From: Clostridioides difficile_D
Lineage (GTDB): Bacteria > Bacillota > Clostridia > Peptostreptococcales > Peptostreptococcaceae
Length of the DNA stretch: 64,000 nucleotides
Direction: 5' to 3'
Assembly (NCBI GenBank): GCA_945861085.1
Contig: OX244046.1
Coordinates: forward strand, 1,984,001-2,048,000
The translations under genes and the position numbers were made by a program. Shown piece after piece: positions 25,223 to 34,852 of the stretch. Numbering within the stretch: position 1 is the first letter of the stretch; each line of letters opens with the position of its first letter. The notes under the pieces were generated by a model. That model did not search any database, had not been told where the DNA came from, and was given only the letters and a program-made list of their open reading frames with translations.

Positions 25223-27925
25223 ATGGATAGACCCAATCCAGATACTCTATTAGAAAAAATAAAAAATGAAGAAAAAAAACTAAGTAGAGGACAATTAAAA
25301 ATATTCTTTGGTTATGCAGCAGGAGTAGGAAAGACCTATTCTATGTTGGAATCTGCGCAAAACTTAAAGAAGGTAGGAGTTGATGTAGTAGTTGGATATA
25401 TTGAACCACACACTAGACCAGAGACATTAGCTTTACTTGATGGCTTGGAAATTCTTCCTGTAAAGGAGATAGAATATAAATCTATAAAACTTAAAGAATT
25501 TGATTTAGATGCTGCTTTGGCAAGAAAACCAGAAGTTATATTGGTAGATGAATTTGCCCATTCTAACGTTACCGGATTAAGGCATACCAAAAGGTGGCAA
25601 GATATAGAAGAATTGTTATTAGCAGGTATAAATGTCTATACTACTGTAAATGTGCAACATCTGGAAAGTCTAAATGACATTGTTGAGATAATTACAAACG
25701 TATCAGTTAAAGAAACTATACCAGATAAGTTTTTGGATACAAACACACAATTAGAACTTATAGATGTTGAACCTGATGTACTTCTTGAAAGATTCAATGA
25801 AGGTAAGATATATAAGAAAGAGCAGGCTATTAGAGCAAAAGATAATTTCTTTATAAAAGATAATCTAGTTGCACTTAGAGAAATTGCACTTAGAAAAACT
25901 GCAGAGAGAGTGAATAAAGAAGTTCAAATGACTAGACTATCAAAGGGTGATGTAACTGTAGTACCTACATCAGATACACTTCTTGCATGTATAAGTCCAT
26001 CTCCATCTTCAGCAAAAGTTATTAGAACTGCATCTAGAATATCAGACAGTACATTTGCAAAATGGATAGCTTTATATGTTGAAACTCCAAATACAGCAAG
26101 GTTGCCGTTTGATGAACAAAAACAATTACAAAATAACCTAAAACTAGCCAAGAAATTAGGAGGTGAAATAATTGTTTTACATGGTGAAAATATAATAGAG
26201 CAAATACTTAGAATTGCAAAACTGAGAAATGTAACAAAAATTGTAATAGGTAGAAATCATTCAAGTAATAAGAAATTTAGTAAAAGGTTTAAAAAAGATA
26301 TAGTTGACAAATTAATTGATGAAGTTGATTATATAGATATACATATAATTCCATATAAATTTGCATCAGATGTTAAATATAAACCTAAAAAAGATAAGTT
26401 ATCAATAAAATCAAAATTTAAAATTAGTAAAGTTGATTTTATAAAGCTCATATTTATTACTTTAATGATAAGTGTTTTAGCGTATGCAGTACAAAGTATG
26501 GGGTTTATAAGAGAAAATATATTATTAATATATATGTTGGGTGTAGTTTTAGTTTCCATGTGGACTAAAGGGTATAGTACAGGTATAATAAGTTCTGTAT
26601 TTAATATAATTCTATTAAATTATTTTTTTACAGCACCATTATATACATTATCAATAGCAGATTCAAACTATATAGTAACATTAGTTGTATTCTCAGTAGT
26701 AGGCATAATAACTAGTACTCTTACATCTAAGATACAGCATGAAGCAGAAACTGCTGCTAAAAGAGAAGAAAATACAAAAATGATATATCAAATAATTAAG
26801 GGATTTTTAAGATTATCAAACAAAGATGATATAGTAAATAAAGGTATAGAACTTTTGTGTCTTAGCTTAAGCAGAGATGTAGTTTGTTATTTAAATGTAG
26901 ATAAGCATAATAAATCGAAGTTCTATAAAAAAAATACTACTAATAAGGATAAAAACGATTTGGATAGTGAAGATGAAAAAGCTGTTGCAAGCTGGGTTTT
27001 ATCTAATTCAACAGTAGCAGGGAATGATACAGATACACTTCCTGGGTCAAAGGGATACTATATACCAATTGTAGGGATGAATTTAACTTTAGGAGTAGTA
27101 GGAATATCATGTGTTGATTCAAAATTGGATACAGAAGATATAAGCCTAATTGAAACAATAATTGCTCAAATGGCAATAGCGCTTGACAGAGAAATACTAT
27201 CAGAAGCTAAAGAAAATACCAACCTTGAGATAGAAAGAGAGAGACTAAGAAGTAACCTTTTAAGGGCAGTTTCACATGACCTTAGAACTCCACTAGCAGG
27301 AATATCTGGAGCAGTAAGTACAATTATAAAAAATAAGGGTACTATAGGTCAAGATATAATAGATGAATTACTTAGTGGTGTATATGAAGATACTCAATGG
27401 TTAATAAGGCTTGTTGAAAATTTACTTAGTATGACTAAGATAGATGAAGGAAAGCTAGAGGTTAAAAAACATTCTGAGCTTGTTGAAGAAATTATATCAG
27501 AAGCGTTACAAAAAATAAAAAAAAGAATTGAAAATGTACTTATAGATATTAATATACCAGAACAGATATTATTTGTTCCTATGGATGCAAAATTAATAGA
27601 ACAAGTTCTAATTAATCTAATAGATAATTCTTTAAAATACTCAAAAGAAGATTGTAAGATAGACATAAATGTATATGAAAAAGAAGATTATGTTTGGTTT
27701 GAAGTATCTGATAATGGTCCTGGTATATCAAAGAAACTCAAAGAGCATATCTTTGATAGATTTTTTACTGGAGAAGAAGGAACTAAAGATTCTAGAAAAG
27801 GTGTTGGACTTGGGTTATCAATTTGTAAATCTATAATTCAAGCTCATAAAGGCGAAATCATGGTGGAAAACAATAAAGATAAAGGTTCAACCTTTAAGTT
27901 TAGCTTGCCTAAGGAAAATGAATAG
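25223..27925 (+). CDS. kdpD: Sensor histidine kinase KdpD
   Basis: The 900-residue membrane kinase has the full KdpD layout. It opens with an N-terminal KdpD domain with Walker A GYAAGVGKT and the DEFAHSNVTGLRHTKRWQD segment, then a Usp-like domain (about 248-375). A four-helix DUF4118 membrane block (about 400-500) and a GAF-like region follow. Last are the kinase core with phospho-acceptor His685 (SHDLRTPLAG), the N box NLIDNSLKYS, and DNGPGIS / GVGLGLSIC. In other Firmicutes the Usp domain binds c-di-AMP to link K+ control to that messenger. No kdpFABC genes are adjacent. AGGAGG precedes the ATG. Confidence 0.93.
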   Translation: MDRPNPDTLLEKIKNEEKKLSRGQLKIFFGYAAGVGKTYSMLESAQNLKKVGVDVVVGYIEPHTRPETLALLDGLEILPVKEIEYKSIKLKEFDLDAALARKPEVILVDEFAHSNVTGLRHTKRWQDIEELLLAGINVYTTVNVQHLESLNDIVEIITNVSVKETIPDKFLDTNTQLELIDVEPDVLLERFNEGKIYKKEQAIRAKDNFFIKDNLVALREIALRKTAERVNKEVQMTRLSKGDVTVVPTSDTLLACISPSPSSAKVIRTASRISDSTFAKWIALYVETPNTARLPFDEQKQLQNNLKLAKKLGGEIIVLHGENIIEQILRIAKLRNVTKIVIGRNHSSNKKFSKRFKKDIVDKLIDEVDYIDIHIIPYKFASDVKYKPKKDKLSIKSKFKISKVDFIKLIFITLMISVLAYAVQSMGFIRENILLIYMLGVVLVSMWTKGYSTGIISSVFNIILLNYFFTAPLYTLSIADSNYIVTLVVFSVVGIITSTLTSKIQHEAETAAKREENTKMIYQIIKGFLRLSNKDDIVNKGIELLCLSLSRDVVCYLNVDKHNKSKFYKKNTTNKDKNDLDSEDEKAVASWVLSNSTVAGNDTDTLPGSKGYYIPIVGMNLTLGVVGISCVDSKLDTEDISLIETIIAQMAIALDREILSEAKENTNLEIERERLRSNLLRAVSHDLRTPLAGISGAVSTIIKNKGTIGQDIIDELLSGVYEDTQWLIRLVENLLSMTKIDEGKLEVKKHSELVEEIISEALQKIKKRIENVLIDINIPEQILFVPMDAKLIEQVLINLIDNSLKYSKEDCKIDINVYEKEDYVWFEVSDNGPGISKKLKEHIFDRFFTGEEGTKDSRKGVGLGLSICKSIIQAHKGEIMVENNKDKGSTFKFSLPKENE

Positions 27926-27959
27926 TATCAAATTTTAAAATTTAGTTTTGGAGGAAGAA

Positions 27960-28658
27960 ATGAGTAAAAAACTTATATTGTTAGTAGAGGATGATAAGAC
28001 AATAAGAAAATTTATATCTACTGCACTTTTAACACAAGATTATGACGTTAAGGAGGCTATAACTGGCAAAGAAGGGATATCTATTGCTGTTTCACATTCT
28101 CCAGATGTCGTTTTATTAGATTTAGGCTTAGAAGATATGGATGGAATAGAGGTAATAAAAGCTATCAGACAATTTTCAAATATACCAATAATTGTAGTTT
28201 CAGCTAGAGAGCAAGATAGAGATAAGGTAGAAGTATTTGATGCAGGTGCAGATGACTACTTAACAAAACCATTTTCAATAATAGAATTATTAGCAAGAGT
28301 TAGGGTTGCATTTAGACATTCGCAAGTAGAAGTACAACAAAAAGATGATGTTAAATCTACGTTTGAAGTAGATAAGTTATTGATTGATTTTGATAAAAGG
28401 AAAGTTATTGTTGATGATGTTGAAGTCCATTTGACACCTATTGAATATAATATTCTCTCATTACTTGCAAAACATCATGGTAAAGTACTTACTCATAATT
28501 TTATAATAAAAGAAATATGGGGTAGTATTATAGGGAATGAAACCAAGTCTTTGAGAGTTTTTATGGCAACATTAAGACGAAAAATAGAAAAACAACCAGC
28601 TGACCCAAGGTATATAATTACAGAAGTTGGTGTAGGATATAGATTAAATGATGAATAG
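27960..28658 (+). CDS. kdpE: Response regulator KdpE
   Basis: The 232-residue OmpR-type regulator has a receiver with Asp10/Asp11 (LVEDD) and phospho-acceptor Asp54 (VVLLDLGLEDMDG), the switch residues S-A-R and K-P-F, and a C-terminal winged helix (LTPIEYNILSLLAKHHGKVLTHNFIIKEIWG). The ATG at 27960 is preceded by GGAGG; a TTG 12 bases upstream would overlap that site. It starts 35 bp after kdpD, so the pair forms one operon. Expected targets are potassium uptake genes, none of which are in this window. Confidence 0.92.
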   Translation: MSKKLILLVEDDKTIRKFISTALLTQDYDVKEAITGKEGISIAVSHSPDVVLLDLGLEDMDGIEVIKAIRQFSNIPIIVVSAREQDRDKVEVFDAGADDYLTKPFSIIELLARVRVAFRHSQVEVQQKDDVKSTFEVDKLLIDFDKRKVIVDDVEVHLTPIEYNILSLLAKHHGKVLTHNFIIKEIWGSIIGNETKSLRVFMATLRRKIEKQPADPRYIITEVGVGYRLNDE

Positions 28659-28962
28659 GTGTGATATATTATTAGATTGGATATTTAATGTGTGCTACAA
28701 TTATACAGTTTATACAAAACGAAGATAAAGTGTGTATGCTATTATTAATTTAGTATATACATTTTATTTTTTAGTATCAATAATATGAAATATATTTTAA
28801 AATAAATATATGATACAATCTGTAATAAAAACTTAGGTTAAAAAATAAAAATATTCAATTCTTACTTTATAATAAATAATAATTATTAAAATAGTGTAAA
28901 ATAATTACAATGATAATTATAGAAAATTTTTAGAATGTAAATTGAAATTTAGGAGTAGATGT

Positions 28963-29919
28963 ATGTATATACTGAATTTAAATACAAGAGAGACTATTGA
29001 AGATTTTAGAGACAAATTTTATATAGCAGAAAATTCTTATCTTATATTAAGTGCTCCAAAAAATTTAAAATTACTCAAGGAAATATTAGATATAGATGAA
29101 ATAACTTTTAATGATTGTCTTAAGTTTGATGAAATTACCAAGCTTGATTTATTTGACAATTATGATTTTTTGAGTCTAAATACATTTGAATTAAGAGATG
29201 GAGAAGCTGTTATAGAAGAAGTAAATATGTATTTATCAGATAATTTTATATTGGTTGTAGTCAATGAAGAGCACTTTTTGTTTGAATTTGTAAAAAATAT
29301 TATTTTGAAAAATTCTCAACTTGAAAAAAATCCAGTTATCAACCTATTTAAGATAAACTATTTGATTCTTAGAGAAGTTATAAAAAATGGTTTTGAGTCT
29401 TTGGAAAAAGTTGAAGAATTAATTCTTCAAATAGAAGATGAGATGATGGACAACATTGATAAAAATCATGTATCTAGAATAAGTGATGTAAGAGGATTAA
29501 CAAGAACCATAGTTAAGAATACTAGACCTCTTTTGTATATTGGAGATAGAATAGTTAAAGAAAATATAAGATATTTAAAATATTCAAATGTGAAAAAATA
29601 TAATTTAGAAAATTTTCAAGGTATAGATTTTGGAATTGATAAATTATACAATTTCGCATTATCAACACGAGAGTTAGCGGATAAACTATTAGATATTTAT
29701 TCTTCTAGGGTAGGTGAAAAAACAAATCACTTGATTACAAAATTAACCTTACTAACAGCCATATCAGCACCACTTACAATTATAACTGGTATATATGGAA
29801 TGAACTTTAGATATATGCCAGAGCTAAATTGGGTTTATGGATATCCAGCAACTTTATTTTTTATGTTATGTATAATTTTTGTTGGAATTATAATATTTAA
29901 AATAAAAAAATTATTGTAA
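28963..29919 (+). CDS. CorA-like divalent-cation transporter
   Basis: The 318-residue protein has a large N-terminal cytosolic domain rich in long helices and two C-terminal TM helices (about 257-277 and 292-313). Between them lies YGMNF, the GMN signature of CorA/MIT channels that selects hydrated Mg2+ or related ions. The ATG at 28963 was picked for AGGAG eight bases upstream. It is separated from kdpE by about 300 bp of AT-rich sequence with no recognised RNA (no M-box), so regulation by a Mg2+ riboswitch is not supported. Confidence 0.85.
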   Translation: MYILNLNTRETIEDFRDKFYIAENSYLILSAPKNLKLLKEILDIDEITFNDCLKFDEITKLDLFDNYDFLSLNTFELRDGEAVIEEVNMYLSDNFILVVVNEEHFLFEFVKNIILKNSQLEKNPVINLFKINYLILREVIKNGFESLEKVEELILQIEDEMMDNIDKNHVSRISDVRGLTRTIVKNTRPLLYIGDRIVKENIRYLKYSNVKKYNLENFQGIDFGIDKLYNFALSTRELADKLLDIYSSRVGEKTNHLITKLTLLTAISAPLTIITGIYGMNFRYMPELNWVYGYPATLFFMLCIIFVGIIIFKIKKLL

Positions 29920-30021
29920 ATTACAGATGATTTTTAAATGATTTTATAAAAACACATCAATTGAGAAACTAATTTAAGTAAATAAAAAAATATTTTAAAT
30001 TGAAAATATTTATAGAAAATA

Positions 30022-30049
30022 TTGACAATTATATTTTCTTTGTTATAAT
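30022..30049 (+). promoter_or_regulatory. Promoter of the aromatic-operon leader
   Basis: TTGACA (30022-30027) and TATAAT (30044-30049) lie 16 bp apart. Transcription would start near 30056-30058, giving a leader of about 320 bases before aroF. Confidence 0.8.
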
Positions 30050-30095
30050 TATTAAACAAGAAGAATAATAAATTATAAAAATGGAGGATAATACT

Positions 30096-30251
30096 ATGAA
30101 AGGAATATTAAAAGAACTAACAGCAAAACTTTATAGCTTTTTTTACTTTATGTTCTGGGGCTTTTATTTTAGCGCTGGCTATTTCTTTTACAAAAATACA
30201 TGTAATTCCTTTCTGGTGAGGCCTTGTTTTAATGACTTTGAGCATAAGTAA
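30096..30251 (+). CDS. Aromatic-residue-rich leader peptide of the aro operon
   Basis: The 51-codon ORF is preceded by TGGAGGA eight bases before ATG. Of its residues, 17 are aromatic (11 Phe, 5 Tyr, 1 Trp), and codons 13-32 contain 14 of them in a 20-residue block that includes FFYFMFWGFYF. It lies between a strong promoter and an intrinsic terminator that precedes aroF, the first gene of phenylalanine and tyrosine synthesis. That layout is the classical one for ribosome-mediated attenuation: low charged tRNA-Phe/Tyr stalls the ribosome in the run and prevents termination. It is inferred, not shown, that it acts this way; a short membrane peptide is the less likely alternative. Confidence 0.8.
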   Translation: MKGILKELTAKLYSFFYFMFWGFYFSAGYFFYKNTCNSFLVRPCFNDFEHK

Positions 30252-30312
30252 ATTTTATAAAAGTGATTATTTTATATATTTATGTAAGATTTAATGCTTG
30301 ATAGATTATTTT

Positions 30313-30346
30313 AGAGAACTCATTAGTGAGTTCTCTTTTTTATTTT
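30313..30346 (+). terminator. Attenuator terminator upstream of aroF
   Basis: AGAGAACTCA pairs with TGAGTTCTCT over a four-base loop, followed by TTTTTATTTT. It ends 35 bp before aroF, so it must be overcome for operon expression. CTCATTAG (30319-30326) in its 5' arm and loop could instead pair with CTGGTGAG (30213-30220) inside the leader ORF (8 bp, two G-U pairs), a candidate antiterminator. Confidence 0.88.
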
Positions 30347-30380
30347 AAACATAAAACTATAATATTGGGAGGTAGTAAAA

Positions 30381-31394
30381 ATGATAGTAGTATTAAAAGT
30401 AGGAGCAGATAAAAGTGAAGTTAAGAAGTTAATAGAAGCTATTGGGAGAGAAGGAGTAGAAGTTAATCCTATAGATGGGACAGAATTAACTGTTTTAGGT
30501 TTAGTTGGGGATACTAGTAAAATAGATGCTAAAAGAATAGAAGCAAATAAGATAGTTGAAAAAGTTATGCATGTAGTAGAGCCTTTTAAAAAGGCCAATA
30601 GAAAGTTTCATCCAGAACCTTCCATTATAAATGTTAATGGAATGGAAATTGGTTCAAAAAAAATTGCTATGATAGCTGGACCTTGTTCTGTTGAAACAGA
30701 AGAACAAATAGTATCTATAGCAGAAGATGTAAAAAAATCAGGTGCAGGATTCTTGAGAGGAGGAGCATTCAAACCAAGAACATCACCATACGCTTTCCAA
30801 GGTTTGAGATATGATGGTTTGGATTTATTAAAGAAAGCAAAAGAAAAGACAGGTCTTCCTATAGTTACAGAAATAATGTCAACACAAGATATAGATATAT
30901 TTGAAGAAAATGTAGATGTAATTCAGGTTGGAGCTAGAAACATGCAAAACTTCGATTTATTAAAAGAGTTAGGTAAAACAAATAAAACAATACTTTTAAA
31001 AAGAGGATTATCTGCTACAATTGAAGAGTGGTTAATGTCAGCAGAATATATAATGGCTGGGGGAAATGAAAATGTAGTTCTTTGTGAAAGAGGTATAAGA
31101 ACTTTTGAAACATATACTAGAAATACTTTGGATTTAAGTGCAATTTTAGCTGTAAAGAAACTTAGTCATTTACCAGTCATAGTTGACCCAAGTCATGCAG
31201 CAGGAAAATCATGGATGGTTGACTCTCTATCTAAAGCAGCAATTGCAGTTGGAGCAGATGGTCTTATAATAGAAGTTCATAATGACCCAGTACATGCACT
31301 TTGTGATGGAAAACAATCAATTAAACCAAATGAATATGATGAATTAATAAGTGAATTAAAGACTATCGCATCAGCAGTTGGAAGAGAAATATAA
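30381..31394 (+). CDS. aroF: 3-deoxy-7-phosphoheptulonate synthase (DAHP synthase, class I beta)
   Basis: This 337-residue enzyme condenses phosphoenolpyruvate and erythrose 4-phosphate, the first step of the shikimate pathway. The first 70 residues (MIVVLKVGADKSEVKKL..., ferredoxin-like regulatory domain) are the type that confers Tyr/Phe feedback in AroF-I-beta enzymes. The barrel follows with AGPCSVET, GGAFKPRTSPYAFQG, QVGARNMQNFDLLKELG and VDPSHAAGK. It is the first structural gene after the attenuator. GGGAGG precedes the ATG. Confidence 0.95.
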   Translation: MIVVLKVGADKSEVKKLIEAIGREGVEVNPIDGTELTVLGLVGDTSKIDAKRIEANKIVEKVMHVVEPFKKANRKFHPEPSIINVNGMEIGSKKIAMIAGPCSVETEEQIVSIAEDVKKSGAGFLRGGAFKPRTSPYAFQGLRYDGLDLLKKAKEKTGLPIVTEIMSTQDIDIFEENVDVIQVGARNMQNFDLLKELGKTNKTILLKRGLSATIEEWLMSAEYIMAGGNENVVLCERGIRTFETYTRNTLDLSAILAVKKLSHLPVIVDPSHAAGKSWMVDSLSKAAIAVGADGLIIEVHNDPVHALCDGKQSIKPNEYDELISELKTIASAVGREI

Positions 31395-31415
31395 TCTATA
31401 AAAGGATGGTTAAAC

Positions 31416-32480
31416 GTGGAAGAAAAATTATTGGTAAATTTAAAAGAAAATAGCTACAATATATTTATTAAAAAAAATATACTAAAGAATATAGGAGAAG
31501 AAATAAAAAAAATATATTCTGGAAATAAGATTTTTATTGTAACTGACGAAAATATAGCAAAATTATATTTAAATGAAGTGAAAAATAAGTTAAGTGAGTC
31601 TGGATTTGAAATTAAATCTATAATATTAAAATCCGGTGAAGAAACGAAATCATTTAACACTCTTCCGAAGATATATGATAGTTTGCTTGACTTTAAGTTA
31701 ACTAGAAAAGATTTGATTATTACTTTAGGCGGAGGGGTAATAGGTGATTTAGGTGGATTTGTGGCAGCAACTTTTTTAAGAGGTGTAAACTTTATGCAAA
31801 TTCCAACATCTTTGTTAGCACAAGTTGATAGTTCTGTAGGTGGAAAGGTTGGAGTTGACCTTGATAGAGGAAAAAACTTAGTGGGAAGCTTTTATCAACC
31901 TAAAGCTGTATTTATCGACCCAAATGTATTATTATCACTTCCAGAAAAATTCTATAAAGATGGAATGGCAGAAGTTATAAAATATGGATGTATAAAAGAC
32001 AAAACTTTTTTTGATAAGCTTTTAAGCTTAAAAAATAGAGAAGAAGTAATGCAACATATAGAATACATTATACATAAATGTTGCTTTATTAAAAAAACTG
32101 TAGTTGAATCCGATGAAAAAGATTTTGGAGATAGAATGCTTCTAAACTTTGGTCATACATTAGGTCATGCTATTGAGAAATACTACAATTTTACAGGCTA
32201 TACTCATGGAGAAGCTGTTGGGATAGGAATGTACAAGATAACTTTGGAAAGTGAAAAAGTAGGAATTACAAAAAAAGGTACATCAGAATTTATAAAAGCA
32301 ATTTTAATGAACTATAATTTGCCTTATGAGATTGAACTAAGAGATAATAAATCCATAATAGATGCTATATCTCTTGATAAAAAAAATCTAGGTGATACAT
32401 TAAAAATAATACTTTTAAAGGATATTGGAGAGAGTATTATATATAATACTACTTCTAAATTTTTTCAGGAGGTAAGGTAA
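31416..32480 (+). CDS. aroB: 3-dehydroquinate synthase
   Basis: The 354-residue NAD-dependent enzyme cyclises DAHP to 3-dehydroquinate. Motifs seen are LGGGVIGDLGGFVAATFLRGV for NAD and phosphate binding, QIPTSLLAQVDSSVGGK, and zinc ligands in EVIKYG, LNFGHTLGHAIE and YTHGEAVGIGM. The start is GTG (31416). The stop codon overlaps the aroA ATG (TAATG at 32478-32482), implying translational coupling. Confidence 0.95.
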   Translation: MEEKLLVNLKENSYNIFIKKNILKNIGEEIKKIYSGNKIFIVTDENIAKLYLNEVKNKLSESGFEIKSIILKSGEETKSFNTLPKIYDSLLDFKLTRKDLIITLGGGVIGDLGGFVAATFLRGVNFMQIPTSLLAQVDSSVGGKVGVDLDRGKNLVGSFYQPKAVFIDPNVLLSLPEKFYKDGMAEVIKYGCIKDKTFFDKLLSLKNREEVMQHIEYIIHKCCFIKKTVVESDEKDFGDRMLLNFGHTLGHAIEKYYNFTGYTHGEAVGIGMYKITLESEKVGITKKGTSEFIKAILMNYNLPYEIELRDNKSIIDAISLDKKNLGDTLKIILLKDIGESIIYNTTSKFFQEVR

Positions 32481-33793
32481 TGGGAAGTCTAAAAATATAT
32501 CCAAGTAAATTATCTGGAGATGTAAAAATCCCGCCATCAAAAAGTATGGCTCATAGGGCAGTTATTTGTTCATCTCTAAGCAATGGAAAAAGTAGAATTT
32601 CTAATATAGATTTTTCTGATGATATTATAGCTACTATAAGAGCAATGATATCATTAGGAGCTATTATAGAAAGAAAAGAAGATATTTTAGAGGTTTCAGG
32701 AATTTTTTCTAAAGAAGGAATTTTAAATAGAGAAAATCAGTTAAATCAACCTAAATTAACGATAGATTGTAATGAATCTGGCTCTACTTTGAGATTTTTA
32801 GTACCTATATCTTTAGCATTTGATGGTGTAAAAAGGTTTATAGGTAGAGGGAATCTTGGAAAAAGACCACTTGATACTTATTATGAGATATTCGATAGAC
32901 AGAATATAGAATATAGTTATAAAGAAAATCAACTGGATTTGATTATATCAGGAAAGCTTAAGCCAGATGAGTTTAGAGTAAAAGGAAATATAAGTTCTCA
33001 GTTTATAACAGGTTTATTATTTATATTGCCTACATTAGAGAGTGATTCAAAGATAATAATTACAACTGAGCTAGAGTCTAAAGGATATTTAGACTTAACT
33101 CTTTCAACTATGAAAGATTTTGGAATAGAAATTATAAATAACGACTATAAAGAATTTATTATAAAAGGAAATCAAAGGTATAAAGCGAGAGATTATAAAG
33201 TTGAAGGGGATTATTCTCAAGGAGCATTTTATTTATCAGCAGATGCTATAGGAGAAGATATCAGTATATTGGACCTTAGAGAAGATTCTCTTCAAGGAGA
33301 TAGTGAAGTAATTGAGATTTTATCTAGGATGGGAATGGAAATATTAAGAGAAGATAACAAAATAAAAGGAATAACAAATTGTTTAAACGGTACTTTGATA
33401 GATGCATCTCAATGCCCAGATATAATACCTGTATTATCTGTGGTAGCAGCTTTAAGTAGAGGAAAAACTACAATAATTAATGCTGGCAGACTTAGAATTA
33501 AAGAATGTGATAGACTTCATGCAATAAATGTTGAGCTAAGTAAACTTGGAGCAAATATAAAAGAGAAAGAAGATAGTTTGGTAATTGAAGGAGTAAGTAA
33601 ATTAAATGGTGGAGTAGAGGTATGGAGTCACAAAGACCACAGAATTGCTATGACACTTGCAATTGCTTCTTGTAGATGTGATAAACCAATAATATTAAGA
33701 GATTTTGAGTGTGTATCAAAGTCATATCCACATTTTTTTAAAGACTTTGAGATGTTAGGAGGACGAATTGATGAGTGGAATATGGGGAAATAA
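32480..33793 (+). CDS. aroA: 3-phosphoshikimate 1-carboxyvinyltransferase (EPSP synthase)
   Basis: The 437-residue enzyme adds the enolpyruvyl group of PEP to shikimate 3-phosphate. It has the N-terminal PSKSMAHRAVI signature, NESGSTLRFLVPI, GNISSQFITGLLF, the KECDRL motif and the C-terminal DHRIAMTLAIA. GNLGKRPLDTY corresponds to the glyphosate/PEP loop (family GKRPI/GxRP). It overlaps aroB by one base and aroC by 23 bases. Confidence 0.95.
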   Translation: MGSLKIYPSKLSGDVKIPPSKSMAHRAVICSSLSNGKSRISNIDFSDDIIATIRAMISLGAIIERKEDILEVSGIFSKEGILNRENQLNQPKLTIDCNESGSTLRFLVPISLAFDGVKRFIGRGNLGKRPLDTYYEIFDRQNIEYSYKENQLDLIISGKLKPDEFRVKGNISSQFITGLLFILPTLESDSKIIITTELESKGYLDLTLSTMKDFGIEIINNDYKEFIIKGNQRYKARDYKVEGDYSQGAFYLSADAIGEDISILDLREDSLQGDSEVIEILSRMGMEILREDNKIKGITNCLNGTLIDASQCPDIIPVLSVVAALSRGKTTIINAGRLRIKECDRLHAINVELSKLGANIKEKEDSLVIEGVSKLNGGVEVWSHKDHRIAMTLAIASCRCDKPIILRDFECVSKSYPHFFKDFEMLGGRIDEWNMGK

Positions 33794-34850
33794 TTTAAAA
33801 ATATCTATTTTTGGAGAATCTCATGGAAATGCTATAGGTATAAATATAGATGGACTTCCTTCAGGAATTGAACTCGACCTTGATAGGATTGATAAAGAAA
33901 TGAAGAGGAGAGCTCCTGGAAAAAATTCTATATCAACTTCCAGAAATGAAAGTGATATACCAGAAATTCTAAGTGGATATTTTGATGGAAGAACTACAGG
34001 AACACCATTATGTGCAATCATAAGAAATAGTGATACTCGCTCAAAAGATTATGGAGAGCTTAAAAATTTAATGAGACCAGGACATGCAGATTACACAGGA
34101 TATATGAGATATTCCGGCTTTAATGACTACAGAGGTGGAGGCCATTTTTCAGGTAGAATAACAGCTCCATTAGTATTTTGCGGTGCTATATGTAAACAAA
34201 TTCTATCGCAAAAAGGAATAGAGATAGGAGCACACATAAAAAAAATTAAAAATATAGAAGATATGAGTTTTGATTATGTAGGTATTTCAAAGCAACAATT
34301 ATTAAATTTGCAAACTTTAGAACTACCTTTACTTGATTTAACAAAAGAAAAAGCTATGAAGGATACTATTATAGATGCAAAAAATCAAGGTGATTCAGTT
34401 GGTGGTATAATTGAATGTGCAGTGGTGGGTGTTAATGTAGGGGTCGGGAATCCATTTTTTGATTCTGTTGAATCTACTTTATCACATTTATTATTTTCTG
34501 TTCCATCTATAAAAGGTGTAGAGTTTGGCTTAGGTTTTGAACTTACAGATATGTATGGTTCTCAAAGTAATGACGAAATGTATTATGAAGGAAATCAAGT
34601 TAGGAGTAAAACGAATAATAATGGAGGGATTATTGGAGGCATTACAACTGGAATGCCAATAATTTTCAAAGTGGCAATCAAGCCAACTCCATCAATTAGT
34701 AGAAAGCAGAACACAGTTAATATAAAAGATAAAAAAAATGATATTTTATCTATTAAAGGAAGACATGACCCTTGTATAGTTCAAAGAGCTATACCTGTAA
34801 TAGAAGCAGTAACGGCTATTGGAATTTTTGATTTGATGAAAGGACGATAA
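33771..34850 (+). CDS. aroC: Chorismate synthase
   Basis: The FMN-dependent enzyme forms chorismate from EPSP. The 359-residue protein starts MSGIWGNNLKISIFGESHGNAIG, the family's first signature, followed by GR...R-R-A-P-G-K and the RPGHADYTGYMRYSG segment. HDPCIVQRAIPVIEA is the third signature. The ATG at 33771 follows AGGAGG (33758-33763); a TTG immediately before it would add one residue. The start lies inside the end of aroA, which indicates tight coupling. Confidence 0.95.
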   Translation: MSGIWGNNLKISIFGESHGNAIGINIDGLPSGIELDLDRIDKEMKRRAPGKNSISTSRNESDIPEILSGYFDGRTTGTPLCAIIRNSDTRSKDYGELKNLMRPGHADYTGYMRYSGFNDYRGGGHFSGRITAPLVFCGAICKQILSQKGIEIGAHIKKIKNIEDMSFDYVGISKQQLLNLQTLELPLLDLTKEKAMKDTIIDAKNQGDSVGGIIECAVVGVNVGVGNPFFDSVESTLSHLLFSVPSIKGVEFGLGFELTDMYGSQSNDEMYYEGNQVRSKTNNNGGIIGGITTGMPIIFKVAIKPTPSISRKQNTVNIKDKKNDILSIKGRHDPCIVQRAIPVIEAVTAIGIFDLMKGR

Positions 34851-34852
34851 TA

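Noticed and set aside
30096..30346. T-box control of the aromatic operon.
   Set aside because: No T-box sequence or specifier stem is seen between the promoter and terminator; the aromatic-rich ORF explains the leader better.
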